A stretch of DNA of 64,000 bases, taken from Cotesia glomerata. Taxonomy: Eukaryota > Arthropoda > Insecta > Hymenoptera > Braconidae. The stretch is taken from contig NC_058161.1 of assembly GCF_020080835.1 (NCBI RefSeq), forward strand, positions 1,860,001 through 1,924,000, written 5' to 3'. Of this stretch, positions 27,176-39,171 are shown in pieces. How positions within the stretch are numbered: position 1 is the first letter of the stretch; each line of letters starts with the position of its first letter. The translations under genes were made by a program, and so were the position numbers. Under the pieces are notes generated by a model, which was given only the letters and a program-made list of their open reading frames with translations, ran no database searches and was not told where the DNA came from.

Positions 27176-28479
27176 TAAATAATAGTAATTCAAATAAAAA
27201 TAATTTATTTAAATCAAAATTGAAGATTTATGATTTTAAAATTGTTCTTTAGGTGAAAATATAATTTTTTTTGGTTTAAAAATTCTGAAACTGCGAATTT
27301 TAGGAGCCTTAGAATTCTACATGCGAGAAACTATCGACAAGACGCCATCTAGCGGATTTTTTTGAACTAATTTCCGAAAAAATGAAAATAAGGTTGTTGG
27401 AGTACTAATATTCTTGTCAGACTTAAAAAAAGGCCACGGATGATTAAATTTAAAGACATAATAAAATTGTTTGATTAAAAATGTGCTTTCACGAGTCACT
27501 TGTGGCTAAACACAATAAAGTAAAAAATAAAATAGACTAAGCTAAACAAAAAAAAAGCAACTGTGGGGACACAAAAGAAGAGTAAACGGAAAAAGGAGTG
27601 GTGATAAATCCCCGGTTGTGTTTGTGTATCTGTATTTTTGTTTGTATTATATAGCATAATGGCAGTTTAAATGATCGTTTGTCGTCTTGGTCGGAGAGCT
27701 CAAGAAAAATACCAATTGATATATACTTAATGTATTTATAATAGTAAATTGAATGTGCAAAGAAGAAATAGGAGGAGAGGGAGAAACAGAACACATATTG
27801 GATCGTATGTCGTTATTACTTGGATTGGATAAATAAATAAAGCGCTGCCGAACGGAATCAGAAGCAGAGTTGGAGCTCGAGCTCCCTAGCAAAAAGGAGT
27901 GAATGGGGTAAGCAGTGTATGTGGATGTATTTGTAAGAATGTTAAGAATTTTATGTGGAATGTTTCGCACGATAGGAAGAAAAATATCACGGCTACGAAA
28001 ACGGGTAAGAGAGTCTCGTAAAGTCGGTGAGAAGATACTTTCCCATCGATCCACCGAGTTACTATCTTAGTCTTATAAATATATATGTATATGTATAAAT
28101 ATTTGTGTGCTGGTTTGTATAAGACGGTGTTGGTGTTGGTGTTGGTAACTTGCAAGTATATAAACGAGAAATGCAACCGATCTCGCGAAACTGACAACAC
28201 ATGGATTATGGAGTGTCGAGAGATGTTTTCATGTCTTTTTAAAATACTCGAGCTATGAAATGTTATGATCTACAAGAACTCTCAATGGTTGAATGTAATG
28301 AGAATTCAGAAGGTAACTATCGAGGCGGCAGGAATAAAAGAGTTATATATTATATAGTCTATAAATTTATGAGGTTGATTTTTAAGTGCCGGAGAGATTT
28401 AAAACTCGCGAACTTTCGCGACCTCACACTTTCATGTTACGCCTTTTTTTTTTTTTTTTTTTTTTTCTTCATTAGAAAG
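27176..28479. other. Intronic sequence, mixed composition
   Basis: Includes a CTCF-like motif at 27343-27355 and a broad mixed patch at 27540-28440 where several minus-strand frames of 85-135 codons overlap in different phases. None has protein-like composition or recognisable domains. A poly-T tract is at 28446-28466. Confidence 0.35.
27343..27355 (-). promoter_or_regulatory. Isolated CTCF-like motif
   Basis: This is the same CCGCTAGATGGCG as at 26669-26681, on the same strand 674 bases away, on the other side of the B-box repeat. The pair may mark a duplicated segment. Confidence 0.4.
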
Positions 28480-29210
28480 AGTGTATTAAACTTTCGATTA
28501 AGTTATACAGTGAATTTAGAGGCTGGAATTAAGTTTAGTTTTTGGATTTTTCGCTAGGTGGCGCATGGTAGAAAAATCTTCTCGCAAGTAGTCAGTTAGA
28601 GTGAGGCTAAAATAGGAAATATAAGGGATTTTTATCTCTTACTTGAAGTTTCAAGAGTTTTAAAGGCTAAATCATGAATTTATCATAGAATTGATGATAA
28701 AATGAGATAATAAATACAAATTTGATGACCTTTATTTTAATATCTTCCTTATTGTTTCGTTTTTTAGTCAAAAAAAGAACATGAAACTCTTTAATAAATC
28801 TTATAGTGAATTTAAAAGCTAAAATTGAGTTTAGTTCTTGGATTTTCCGCTAGGCGGAGCATAGTTGAAAAATCTTCTCGCATGTAGTCAGTTAAAATGA
28901 GGCTAAAATGGGAAATATAAGTGGTTTTTGTCTTTAACTTGAATTTTAAAGAGTTTCAAAGGCTAAATTATGAATTTATCATAAAATTCATGATAAAATG
29001 AGATAATTAATTAAATTTTATGACTTTTATTTATGTGTCGCGTCGTTTGTTTTTTTTTTTGGTCAAAAAAATAACATGAAACTCTTTAATGAGTTTTATG
29101 ATGAATTTAAAGGCTGAAATTGAGTTTAGTTTCTGGATTATCCGCTAGGTGGCGCATGGTAGGAAAATCTTCTCGCATGTAGTTGTTTATGGCGAGGCTA
29201 AAATGGGAAA
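28480..29210 (+). repeat. Tandem array, ~295-bp period, with CTCF-like motif
   Basis: There are three units. Each has 'gtgaatttaaaggctgaaat', 'tgagtttagttcttggatt', the core CCGCTAGGTGGCGCATGG, 'aaatcttctcgcatgtagt' and 'gaggctaaaatgggaaat'. Cores lie at 28551-28568, 28847-28864 (CCGCTAGGCGGAGCATAG) and 29142-29159. The region around each core resembles that in the 9.9-10.8 kb array, pointing to common ancestry. Confidence 0.8.
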
Positions 29211-30769
29211 TTTGAGTAAAATTCACTTCAAGGAAGCTGTTAGAACAATTTGGAAGAAAATTTTGGGCAAATGTGAGTGAATTAGAGCACCAAAGTGAAC
29301 TTTTAAGAGTTCTGAAGGCAAAACAATAAATCAATTACAAAACTAATGATGAAATGAGTTAGCAAACGAAGTTTCGTCACCCGTTAATAGTTTAATTTAT
29401 TATTTGGACGGGTTCGTTAGCTCCCCATCCAAATACTGAGATGAAGGCTATTTAGTAAAAACCAAATAATACTTCTCAGTCTTGAGAACAATAACAAACC
29501 TCACAAATGTAACACGATACGAATTCGGTTGTGAGGGATTTATAGCGGTGAAAAAACAGTGAAAAGGAAGCTGGATCTCCCCCTGTGGGATAGAAGAATT
29601 AGTCTATGAATAGACTAAGATTCGAGGCTCTTTTTTTGATTGCCAGTACCGATTCTTTGCTATAACTATTGCCCTGCTACCTGTGAACTTTGGAGAATTG
29701 TACGTCGAAAGATGAAAATAGTTATTTTTATTATATTGATATTTTAGATTGCAATAAATTTTTTTCCACAGGAACTTTAATTATAATTTTTTTCAGTTTT
29801 TTTTGGAAATTTTTATTTGTTCAGAAAAAATAAATGATGAATGATAAATTTCGAGTGAAAATTTTAGAATTGCATGTTCGAAATAATACTTTGATGGCAA
29901 AATATTTAGGAAGGGTTTGTCTGAGAACAAGAACAAGAACAAGAATAAGTAATGTAAAGAGAAACGAAAAAGAGAGTGGACGAGACGGTGGGCGGGGCGC
30001 CTCTCGTCCAAGGCGATCCACTCGAAAAACCTCCACCTTCTTTTAGACGGATAGTAGGTAAGCATCAACACTTTACATTGCTTTCAACGAACCAGTACAA
30101 ATCCTTTTTCTCGGCCTTAGAAATTCATTAAAAACACCCCAAAAAAATACCGATAAAAAATCGGACGTCGAGCTTCGAGAATATGGAAAAATAAAAGGAG
30201 ATAAATAAAAGTTGAGCGCCAATTGAAATAAGACGTCGTACTGGTGGAGTATTGAAGGCATACCAATTGAGACGTTCTTTCCGCGGCTGGAGAAAACAGA
30301 AACAACAACAGAAACTGCCGAGCCGAGGCATCCTTCACGTCCCCATCGACATGTATCGTTTCTTTTATGGGTTTTTTATTTGCCAGCCGGTCGTTTTTGC
30401 CGACCACTGCGACTCTGTTTCTATACACCAGATATCTATCTTTTATTTTTATTTTTTAGTTTTATTTATATATACTGTATACCTGCGTGTTATGTTGAAG
30501 GAATCGGTTGACGGACGATGTGTCAGCGTTGACAACTGGCGCAAGCGTAAGCTGAATACTAAATTAACCAAAGGCCGATCGCGGTTTTAGTTACAGGCTT
30601 AGAGCGGTAACAAGCTACGGATTGATAATATTTTAATAATAAATCTTGGTTGACAAGATATACTTCAGGGGTTTCTCTACAAGGAAAATATATGCTGAGG
30701 TTTGATTGATGGCTTGCTGGAAATTTTTTTAAATTGATGAAAAAATATTATGTAAAAAAAAAAATTTTT
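29211..30769. other. Intronic unique blocks at 29.3-29.7 and 30.0-30.6 kb
   Basis: Both patches are repeat-free and balanced. The second has open frames in several phases on both strands (up to 112 codons), which suggests GC content rather than coding. 'gagtggacgagacggtgggc' is typical of the local sequence. Confidence 0.35.
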
Positions 30770-32240
30770 TAAGGACTTACTCGAGAAACTAGTAAATAAA
30801 TTTAGATAAAATTTGTGAAAAAAAATGCTGGGGGTTTTGAAGAAAATTTTAGGTAATAAATCCTCAATTGCACAATTGTAATTTTTTTTTGGCTTGTAAT
30901 TTTATAAATTAAAAATTATTTTCGATTTTTATTTATGGAAAATGAAAATAAAAATTCAGAGATTTATTTTAATCAATAATTTTTTTATTTAATTTTGAAT
31001 AAAATAAAAATGATAAATAATTTATTTATTTGTTAATTTTTAATTTCGCAAATTTTATAACTTGTTTTTGTCTATGCTAATAAATAAAAAAATTAATAAA
31101 TAAATAAATATAGATCAAATTTGTAACAAAAGAGGCAGAAGTTTTTAAAGAAAACTTTAGGATGTAATGAAGCCTCAATTAGAGTCTTTTTTTGGCTTAG
31201 AAAATAATTTTATAAATTGTTTTTGATTTTCATTAATGGAAAATAAAAATAAAAATTCACGGGTTTTTTATTTATTTTAATCGACATTTATTTTCTTAAT
31301 AAGAATTTTGTTTAATTTTGATTAAAATAAAAATGATAAATAATTTTAAAAAGGGTGAAATTTAACCAATTAAACTAATTAACTTTTTGTAATATTATTT
31401 ATTTATTGATTTTCAATTTTGCAAATTTTATAACGTGTTTTTGTATATGCTAATAAATAAACAAGTTTTTTAAGAACTTACTCAAGAAACTAGTAAATAA
31501 ATATAGATAAAATTTGTAAAAAAAGATGCAGAAGTTTTAAAGGAAATTTTATGTAATAAATCCTCAATTGCACAATTTTAATCTTTTTTTGGCTTGGTAA
31601 TTTTATAAATTGTAAATTATTTTCGATTTTCATTTACGGAAAATGAAAATAAAAATTCAGGGGTTTATTATTTATTTTAACCATTTATTTATTCAATAAT
31701 ATTTGATTTAATATTAAATAAAATACAAATGATAAATAATTTGAGTTTATTTTGAATATCAGGGTGAATTTTAACTAAAGATTTTCTAATATTATTTAAT
31801 TGTTGATATTTAATTTTGCAAATTTTATAACTTGTTTTTGTTTATTCTAATAAATGAAGAATTTTTTTAAGGCCTAACTGAAGAAACTAGTAAATAAATC
31901 TAGATAAAATTTATGAAAAAAAATGCAAGGAGTTTTGAAGAAAATTTGAGGATGTACTACATCCTCAATTGCTCAATTGTAATCTTTTTTTGGCTTGGTA
32001 ATTTTATAAATTATAAATTATTTTCGATTTTCATTTCCGGAAAATGAAAATAAAAATTCAGGAATTTATTTATGATTTATTTTAATCAACATTTATTTAT
32101 TCAATAATATTTTATTTAATATTAAATAAAGTAAAAATGATAAATAATTAAAAAAGTTTATTTTAAATATCAGGGTGAAATTTAACCAACCAAACTAACT
32201 AACTTTTCATAATAGTATTTATATTTTTGAATAACAAGTC
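30770..32240. repeat. Tandem array, ~350-400 bp period
   Basis: Four units (near 30771, 31090, 31466, 31868) carry 'actcgagaaactagtaaata', 'agataaaatttgtgaaaaaa', 'atcctcaattgcacaattg', 'tttttttggcttggtaattt' and 'ggaaaatgaaaataaaaatt'. The second unit has lost its beginning. Confidence 0.72.
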
Positions 32241-33264
32241 CTCTAAATAATTTATATCTATACCAATAAATGGCGAGACCTTTTTTAGACATGCCTAACC
32301 GAACAAAACTATTAAACCAATAGACTAATAATTAATCTCATTAAATGGATCGTTGATCAGTTAATCTTTTAAGTTTATAATATTTTTTCGATAATTTGTT
32401 AGTTGATAAAATAATAATAATTTATTAAAAATCGTTTGTTTAGTAATTTTCTTTATTAAATAAACTGATAATTGTATTGTTGATTGACTAATTAGATATT
32501 TATTCGGTTGAATAAAATTTTTATTCCGATTATAGAGACGTCAATATCCAAAACTAAAAATAATTTATCGTCTAAAAGACCAATTTGTCATTTCGAGAAT
32601 ATTCACAGCATATCCTTGCAAATAAAAATTTATAAACTTAAGAAGATAATTAAAAGTAAAAAATAGTTTGAATAAATAAAGAAATAAGTTTAATTTGAAT
32701 ACTTGAGACTTATGATCACTCAAGGGAGAAGTAGAGAAGATACTAAAAATGTAATTTAAAGGCGTAATGCATAATATAAGTAGAATGAGTGGATGGGTAA
32801 AAAACCGCGGGGAAAAGTCGCGTTGGATTCAGCATGAACCGAAGGGGCTGAGCGATGCAGCAACAATGCGAGAGGGAGAAATCCGAGAGATTAAACAGAG
32901 TGAGATGAGACAATAAAGAAGGGGGAGTCGCTTTGGACAAACGAAATACCTGGAGAGAAGAAGTAGAAAGAGACGGATTAAATTCTCAGTTGGTCTGTTT
33001 CTCTTCACCAGGCAAGAAAACAGACGCCTGACTTCAAACGACCGCGACCGCGAGCAGAGGCTAACAGTCAAGAAACACCCCATGAAGAAACTCTCCCTTG
33101 AGAGTCTCTTCTCCGGCTCAACAGCTCGTGCCCACGGATTCCTATAATTGTTAATTTCGAAGAATTCCCGCGTTTTTGTTTCACACTGGAGAGATCAACG
33201 AGTTCGCTAACCCCTTCAGCTGTATAAGTTTTCGCTTTTTTTGACTTGGAAAATTTTATTAATA
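32241..33264. other. Intronic block with core at 32.7-33.2 kb
   Basis: 32700-33220 is mixed and purine-rich on plus. Two overlapping minus-strand frames (65 and 84 codons) are not convincing. No repeat recognised. Confidence 0.35.
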
Positions 33265-33360
33265 CAATGATAGAAGGACCTGTTTATATTTAATAAGCTT
33301 TATTAACTGTTAATAAATATTTATTAATGGTTAATGATTATTTGTTAACTGCTAACAAAT
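33265..33360. mobile_element. Family C fragment abutting Helitron copy 9
   Basis: It starts CAATGATAGAAGG after TA and continues with the family C sequence 'tgtttatatttaataagc' and GTTAATAAATATTTATTAA. It ends at the 5' edge of the Helitron-type element at 33361. The rest of C is not recognisable after 34502. Confidence 0.6.
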
Positions 33361-33470
33361 GCTCTATCTCTAGATACATAATTAAAAAATGACCTTATAT
33401 CTTGTGAATTATTGACATTTTCAAACATATAAGCTCATCGAGACCTTTCATATAAGTACCCACATCAATT

Positions 33471-33531
<61 letters not shown>

Positions 33532-34502
33532 TATGAAAAATATATCAAAATGCATGTGGGTACTCAAATGAAAGCTCTTGATGACTGTAACATCGAGATA
33601 AGCTTATATCTTTAAAAACTTCAATAGTTCTCAAGATACATAATTAAGAAATGACCTTGTATCTTGAGAACAATTGACAAATTTAAAGATATAAGCTCAT
33701 CCCGATGTTACACTCATTGAGACCTTTCATTTAAGTACCCACATCAATTTTTCATATATTTATATATATGTACATATGAAAAATATATCAAAAATGCATG
33801 TGGGTACTCAAATGAAAGCTCTTGATGAGTGTAACATCGGGATGAGCTTATATCTTTAAAAACTTCAGTAGTTCTCAAGATACATAATTAAGAAATGACC
33901 TTGTATCTTGAGAACAATTGACAAATTTAAAGATATAAGCTCATCCCGATGTTACACTCATTAAGACCTTTCATTTAAGTTCCAACATCATTTTTTCATA
34001 TATTTATATATATATATATTATATTAATTATATATATATATGTATATATGAAAAATATATCAAAAATGCATGTGGGTACTCAAATGAAAGCTCTTGATGA
34101 GTGTAACATCGGGATGAGCTTATATCTTTAAAAACTTCAATAGTTCTCAAGATACATAATTAAGAAATGACTTTGTATCTTGAGAACAATTGAAATTTTT
34201 AAAGATATAAGCTCATTCTGATATTACGCTCATCGAGACCTTTCATTTGAGTACCTACATCAATTTTTCATATATTTATATATTTATATATATGTATATA
34301 TGAAAAATATATCAAAAATGCATGTGAGTACTCAAATGAAAGCTCTTGATGAGTGTAACATCGGGATGAGCTTGTATATTTAAAAACGTCAGTATTTAAG
34401 AAAGTACAGTGCAATTTAACAAAATTCATTATTTAATAAAGCAAAATTTAAATTTGTATAGTTCATGATCACGGCAGTCACATAGTGACTGCCAGTTGCT
34501 AG
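33361..34502 (+). mobile_element. Helitron-type palindrome element, copy 9 (complete reference copy)
   Basis: This is the clearest copy. The 5' side starts with GCTCTATCTCTAGATAC next to a piece of another repeat. Four palindromes follow (about 33420-33610, 33690-33855, 33930-34125, 34205-34380), then GTACAGTGCAATTTAAC and the subterminal AT-rich stretch. It ends in a perfect 9-bp stem, GGCAGTCAC-ATA-GTGACTGCC (34473-34493), five bases, CTAG (34499-34502) and then T. This layout is the hallmark of Helitron 3' termini. No Rep or helicase reading frame is present, so it is non-autonomous. Confidence 0.85.
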
Positions 34503-36409
34503 TAATATTAATAATTATAATGATTTTTTTGAAAAACAAAAATATATATGAAGTAAAAATTAATAAAAAAAAAGTAATTGAAGTATTTAATCGATTTATA
34601 AATAGTAATTTTTAAAAAATTCAAGGTGGAACGTCTGACGAATTAACGTAATAAATCAAGCGAGTCCGATGATCGTTTCGATATAAGTCCTTCCGATTCC
34701 TAGAACGATTCAAAAGGGCTCTCGGGGCAGAGTCGACTCTTACTCTTGGTGGCTATCGTTTCGAAACGCGAAAAGGAGGTTTATATGAAGGGAAAGAGAC
34801 CGGGATGGAGAAAGGGGGTTGGGCGCGGCCGCGATAGAGCCTCTTCACATCACTCGTATACATAATATAACGGTATCGCGTTTTGTGTATTAATGTATGT
34901 GAGCCGTACGTGTAAGCTCTGAGTGGAGTTGAGGGTAGCCAGGGCTGAGCCGAGCAAGGGGGTGAGAGCCAGCCGTGGAACGCCCACGCCTATCGCGATC
35001 TAATAAATTCAACATTTCGCCGGTAAATCCTTGCCTCCTTTAAAAAGACCGATCTCTCATGAAAATTACCGTTTTTTATTTCCTTTATTTACTCCACTTC
35101 ATTAATTTTCTATTATCCATTGTCCATTACTATTTCTTTATCATCAAAGGGACTACTCTTCACTCTTCACTGTCCAAAATAAAATTAATAATTAATTTTA
35201 TGGCGAATCCTAATTAAAAAATTCTTGAGACCTCGCCGAATTTCTCCCCCGACTCCGGAGTTTTTATCAGGCCCAAAATAAAAGTTCACTTCACCCTCTT
35301 CTTATTCTTATTCTTCTTCCTTGTCTTCTTCGTCCGACACTTCTTGTTGAAAAATATCAAACAGTTATTGCGTGCCAGTTTTCAGGCACGTGTCATCCAA
35401 GGACCTCTTATAAATATTTTGTGTTTTAACAAAAAGTTTGGAAAATCCAAAAGTGCACGACTCATAATGCTCATTTAATTATAAAATATAAAAAAAAAAC
35501 TTAAGTCGTTCAAAATTAATTGCCGATGAAACAGCTGTAGTAGGAAGGTACTGCACAAGCGCCCCTGGTGGAATAAAATGTACATAATATCTATAGATAT
35601 AGATATATCACCATCTATGTTAATTTTACATGGATATATATAGATATACAGTCTTGTAGTTTTCGTTTTTTATTAGTTGTAATTAAACGACACTGAATTA
35701 ATTAACCATTCGCATTCAGTGACCTACAATCGTCGATTAGAATTTTAAAAAAAAAAAAATTTAACTCCAATAATTGATTTTTTCACAAGTTACAGTGTTT
35801 CCGGGGTTTCATACATGACGGACAGGAAAGTTTTTTGACCTATTTTGATGTTTTTTTCCGTTTGTATTGCAGAAAATCAATTTTTAGAAAGTATGGAATT
35901 AATCTCCATTAAATTATCTCGACAATAGTATGCAAAATATCTTGATTCCGTGAAATAACAAGGCTATAATACTAGAAATAGTTGCTAAAATGAGGCGAAA
36001 AAAATTTTTCGATCGTAAAGCACTCTCTGATGCTTCGCATCATGAGTCGTGCAAAAATTTTATTATTCAAATTTTCAATTATTTTTATCAATTTTTTAAT
36101 CAAGAGAACTTTTCTCTGAAATTTTATTTCTAAATTTATCAATTTAGAAAATTTATCTTTAATATTTAATGACTAAATAATTAACGACAGACACTTTAAG
36201 ATCATCTAGTAAATAAAAATCTTTAATTGCATACGTTAGTTGGATAAATCTCTAAACCTAGTAGTTATTAATTATATTGGATTTTGTTCTAATAAAAATA
36301 TTATTTATTTATGCATTGCAATAATAATTAACCACGAAGACGGTCTTCTGACGTAAAGGATTAAAACTTACAACTAACCGAAAAGAAATGACAAGTGTCA
36401 TCAGTAATA
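34503..36409. other. Intronic block with GC-rich core at 34.6-35.4 kb
   Basis: 34640-35040 is GC-rich ('ggttgggcgcggccgcgata', with a NotI-like GCGGCCGC) and contains no repeat; ATCAAAGG is at 35143. The remainder to 36409 is AT-rich with a short unique patch near 35780-36050. Candidate enhancer region. Confidence 0.4.
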
Positions 36410-37104
36410 CACTGATAGAAGGATTTAGTTTTATTTAATAAGATTTAGCAACAGATACTAAATAATTTAGTAACAAGCCTTTCATTACCAAATATTTAGT
36501 AATAAATACTAAATCATTTATTAAAGCCTATTTAGTTCTACCACATAAATATTTAGTAGTATTTAACAAATTATTTATTGCTACTTAATAAATCGTTTAT
36601 TGGTATCAAAGAAATTAATTTTGTAACTAATTTTAGCGTGTAACCTAACTTTTTAACTTAAAATAAATCAAAGTAATTAAAATAAATAATTTTAAGTAAA
36701 AATATAAGATATTATAAAGAAAAGAATCTCATTAAATTATATTTTTTTGTTTGAGACATTTATAAAATTTAAAATTAAACAAGTTTTTAACATATCAATA
36801 ATAGAAGATAAATCTCCCAAAATCGAGCTGAATAAAATAATCTAAGTCAGTGAATAGGTTATGTGTCAGATAAACATTGGAATTAAAGCATAGCCATCTA
36901 CCGACAATACTTGCTAAAGAAATATTTAGTACCTGTTACTAAATATTATTTGGTGGAAATAAAAATTTATTTCCATGTAATAAAGCTTTGTTCATATAAA
37001 GAAATCATTTATTAAACTGTAAAAAATAATATTGATGGGTACAAAATATTTGTTTCTCCCAAATAAATGAATAAAAATGTTGTTACTAAATCCTTCTATC
37101 AGTG
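36410..37104. mobile_element. TA-flanked inverted-repeat element, family B
   Basis: The left end CACTGATAGAAGGATTTAGT and right end ACTAAATCCTTCTATCAGTG are inverted copies. TA is present on both sides (36408-36409 and 37105-37106), the target duplication typical of Tc1/mariner-type elements. The interior is AT-rich with many TACTAAAT/ATTTAGTA repeats and no transposase frame. Two more copies are at 45532 and 60040. Confidence 0.82.
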
Positions 37105-38254
37105 TACGGCTGTTGTTTTCTGACGCGCCTTCTAGTGTTTTAATTTTTATTTATCCCAATAAAATATGTTTGTTGGTTTGAGAATTAGATTATATTGAGT
37201 TAAAAACATACTTTTGAAGCAAGCATTAATAGATTTTGAAGCGAGAATTTAGAAAGAAAGAAAAAATATTATTGAAGCATTAAAATCGGCTTTCATCCTT
37301 CGAATTTTCTCAGTTCAAGATAATTTTTTTCTTCGTAAATATAATTCAAATTTCGGCGGTAGTTTATAAATTAAAAATAAATCAACGATGTCAAGCGAGG
37401 TAACCCGAAACACAAAGACGGACACTGAAATAAATCTCGCGAGTGAAGAGATGATAAAAAAAAAAACGAAAAGGGCTTTAAAAGGTCCTTGGAGCTGGTC
37501 CAGTCCGGAATACACATCGGATGTGTTTTGCTTGAATTCTCAGCGTACGTGTGGATGTGTCTCACGGGCGAAATCTTATTTCTTATTCTCAGCAATAATA
37601 TATCCATATTACGCTTAGTATGGAGATGTAGATGTAAATGCTCATTTAATTTATTTATTATACTCATAAAGGCGATCGGTAATTACTCTTTCCGCGTGAT
37701 GCTCGCGTCGACGACAGAACTGGACCGGAGAATTTAAATAAACGACTCATCGATTGGGTTGCCTCTCAATCGATACTTGCCGGAAATTCTTTACGTGCAT
37801 TAAATTCCCGACAAGAACACAACATACATATTCATTTTAAATGCAATCGTGGGAAGTTTTTTTTATTACCCTTAGCGGTAAAACGTTCCATCCCCGAATA
37901 CTATTCTGCTTTAATATAATACATAATTCAATTCACATATTTTATTTTTATTTTTATTTTACTGTAAAAACGTTTTAGTTATTTCAGATTGTAAGAAAAT
38001 TATTATTCATTCCTTTTTTAGGATTGATTAAATTCAATAAATTTAGTATTATTGTAATTATTCATAATAATAATTTATTTTTTTATTTAAATTAATATTG
38101 TGGCTAAAATATCAACGATATAAAAAATACAATTCAATTTTCTACAAAAAAGGTTTCTAATCATTTTTATGTATTTCGTCAATATTTCGTCTAAAATAAT
38201 AACAATTTACATATTAATCGACTTTTATTATAATTATAATTAATTAATTATTTT
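37105..38254. other. Intronic block with core at 37.4-37.9 kb
   Basis: Balanced single-copy-looking sequence with four overlapping short open frames on both strands and no recognisable protein. AT-rich toward 38250. Confidence 0.35.
37125..37137 (-). promoter_or_regulatory. CTCF-like motif next to family B element
   Basis: The minus strand reads CACTAGAAGGCGC, a near match to the CTCF core, 20 bases beyond the end of the family B element. A related but one-base-shorter CCACCAGGGGCGC is at 35559-35571 (-). Confidence 0.3.
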
Positions 38255-39171
38255 TTTAAAGATATAAGCTTATTCCGACATTACACTCATCGAGACCTTT
38301 CATTTAAGTACCCACATCAATTTTTTCATATATTAATATATATTATATATTATATATATGTGAATATGAAAAATATATCAAAAATGCATGTGGGCACTCA
38401 AATGAAAGCTCTTGATGAGTGTAACATCGAAATGAGTTTATATCTTAAAAAATGTCAATAATTAAGAAACGACATTGTATCTTATCGACTATTGACATTT
38501 TTAAAGATATAAGCTCACCCTGACATTATACTCATCGAGACCTTTCACTTGAGTACCCACATCAATTTTTCATATATTTATATATATTATATATATATGT
38601 ATATATGACAAATATATCAAAAATGCATGTGGGTACTCAAATGAAAGATCTTGATGAGTGTAACATCGGGATGAGCTTATATCTTTAAAAATGTCAATAG
38701 TTCTCAAGATACATAATTAAGAAATTATCTTGTATCTTGTGTAATATTGACATTTTTAAAGATATAAGCTCATCCCGATGTTACACTCATCGAGACCTTT
38801 CATTTGAGTACCCACATCAATTCTTCATATATTTATATATATTATATATATGTATATATGAAAAATATATCAAAAATGCATGTAGGTACTGAAATGAAAG
38901 CTCTTGATGAGTGTAACATCAAAATGAGCTTATATCTTTAAAATATATAATATATATATGAATATATGAAAAATATATCAAAAATGCATGTGGGTACCCA
39001 AATGAAAGCTCTTGATGAGTGTAACATCGGGATGAGCTTATATCTTCAAAAACGTCAATATTTAAGAAAGTACAGTGCAATTTAACAAAATTCATGATTT
39101 AATAAAACAAAATTTTATTTATTTACAGCTCACAAGTCACGGCAGTCACACAGTGACTGCAAGGTTGCTAA
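38255..39171 (+). mobile_element. Helitron-type palindrome element, copy 10 (5' truncated)
   Basis: Three palindromes plus an extra half-palindrome (38940-39045) are followed by the conserved subterminal region and the hairpin GGCAGTCAC/GTGACTGC. The end is AAGGTTGCTAA followed by T. CTAA fits CTRR. The 5' block is missing. Confidence 0.8.

Noticed and set aside
27647..28054. 135-codon minus-strand frame with overlapping frames of 85 and 104 codons
   Set aside because: Ser/Ile/Phe/Thr-rich low-complexity translation in three overlapping phases; no splice context or family resemblance.
35559..35571. CCACCAGGGGCGC as a full CTCF site
   Set aside because: One base shorter than the consensus between the AGG and GCGC parts; kept only as a weak resemblance.
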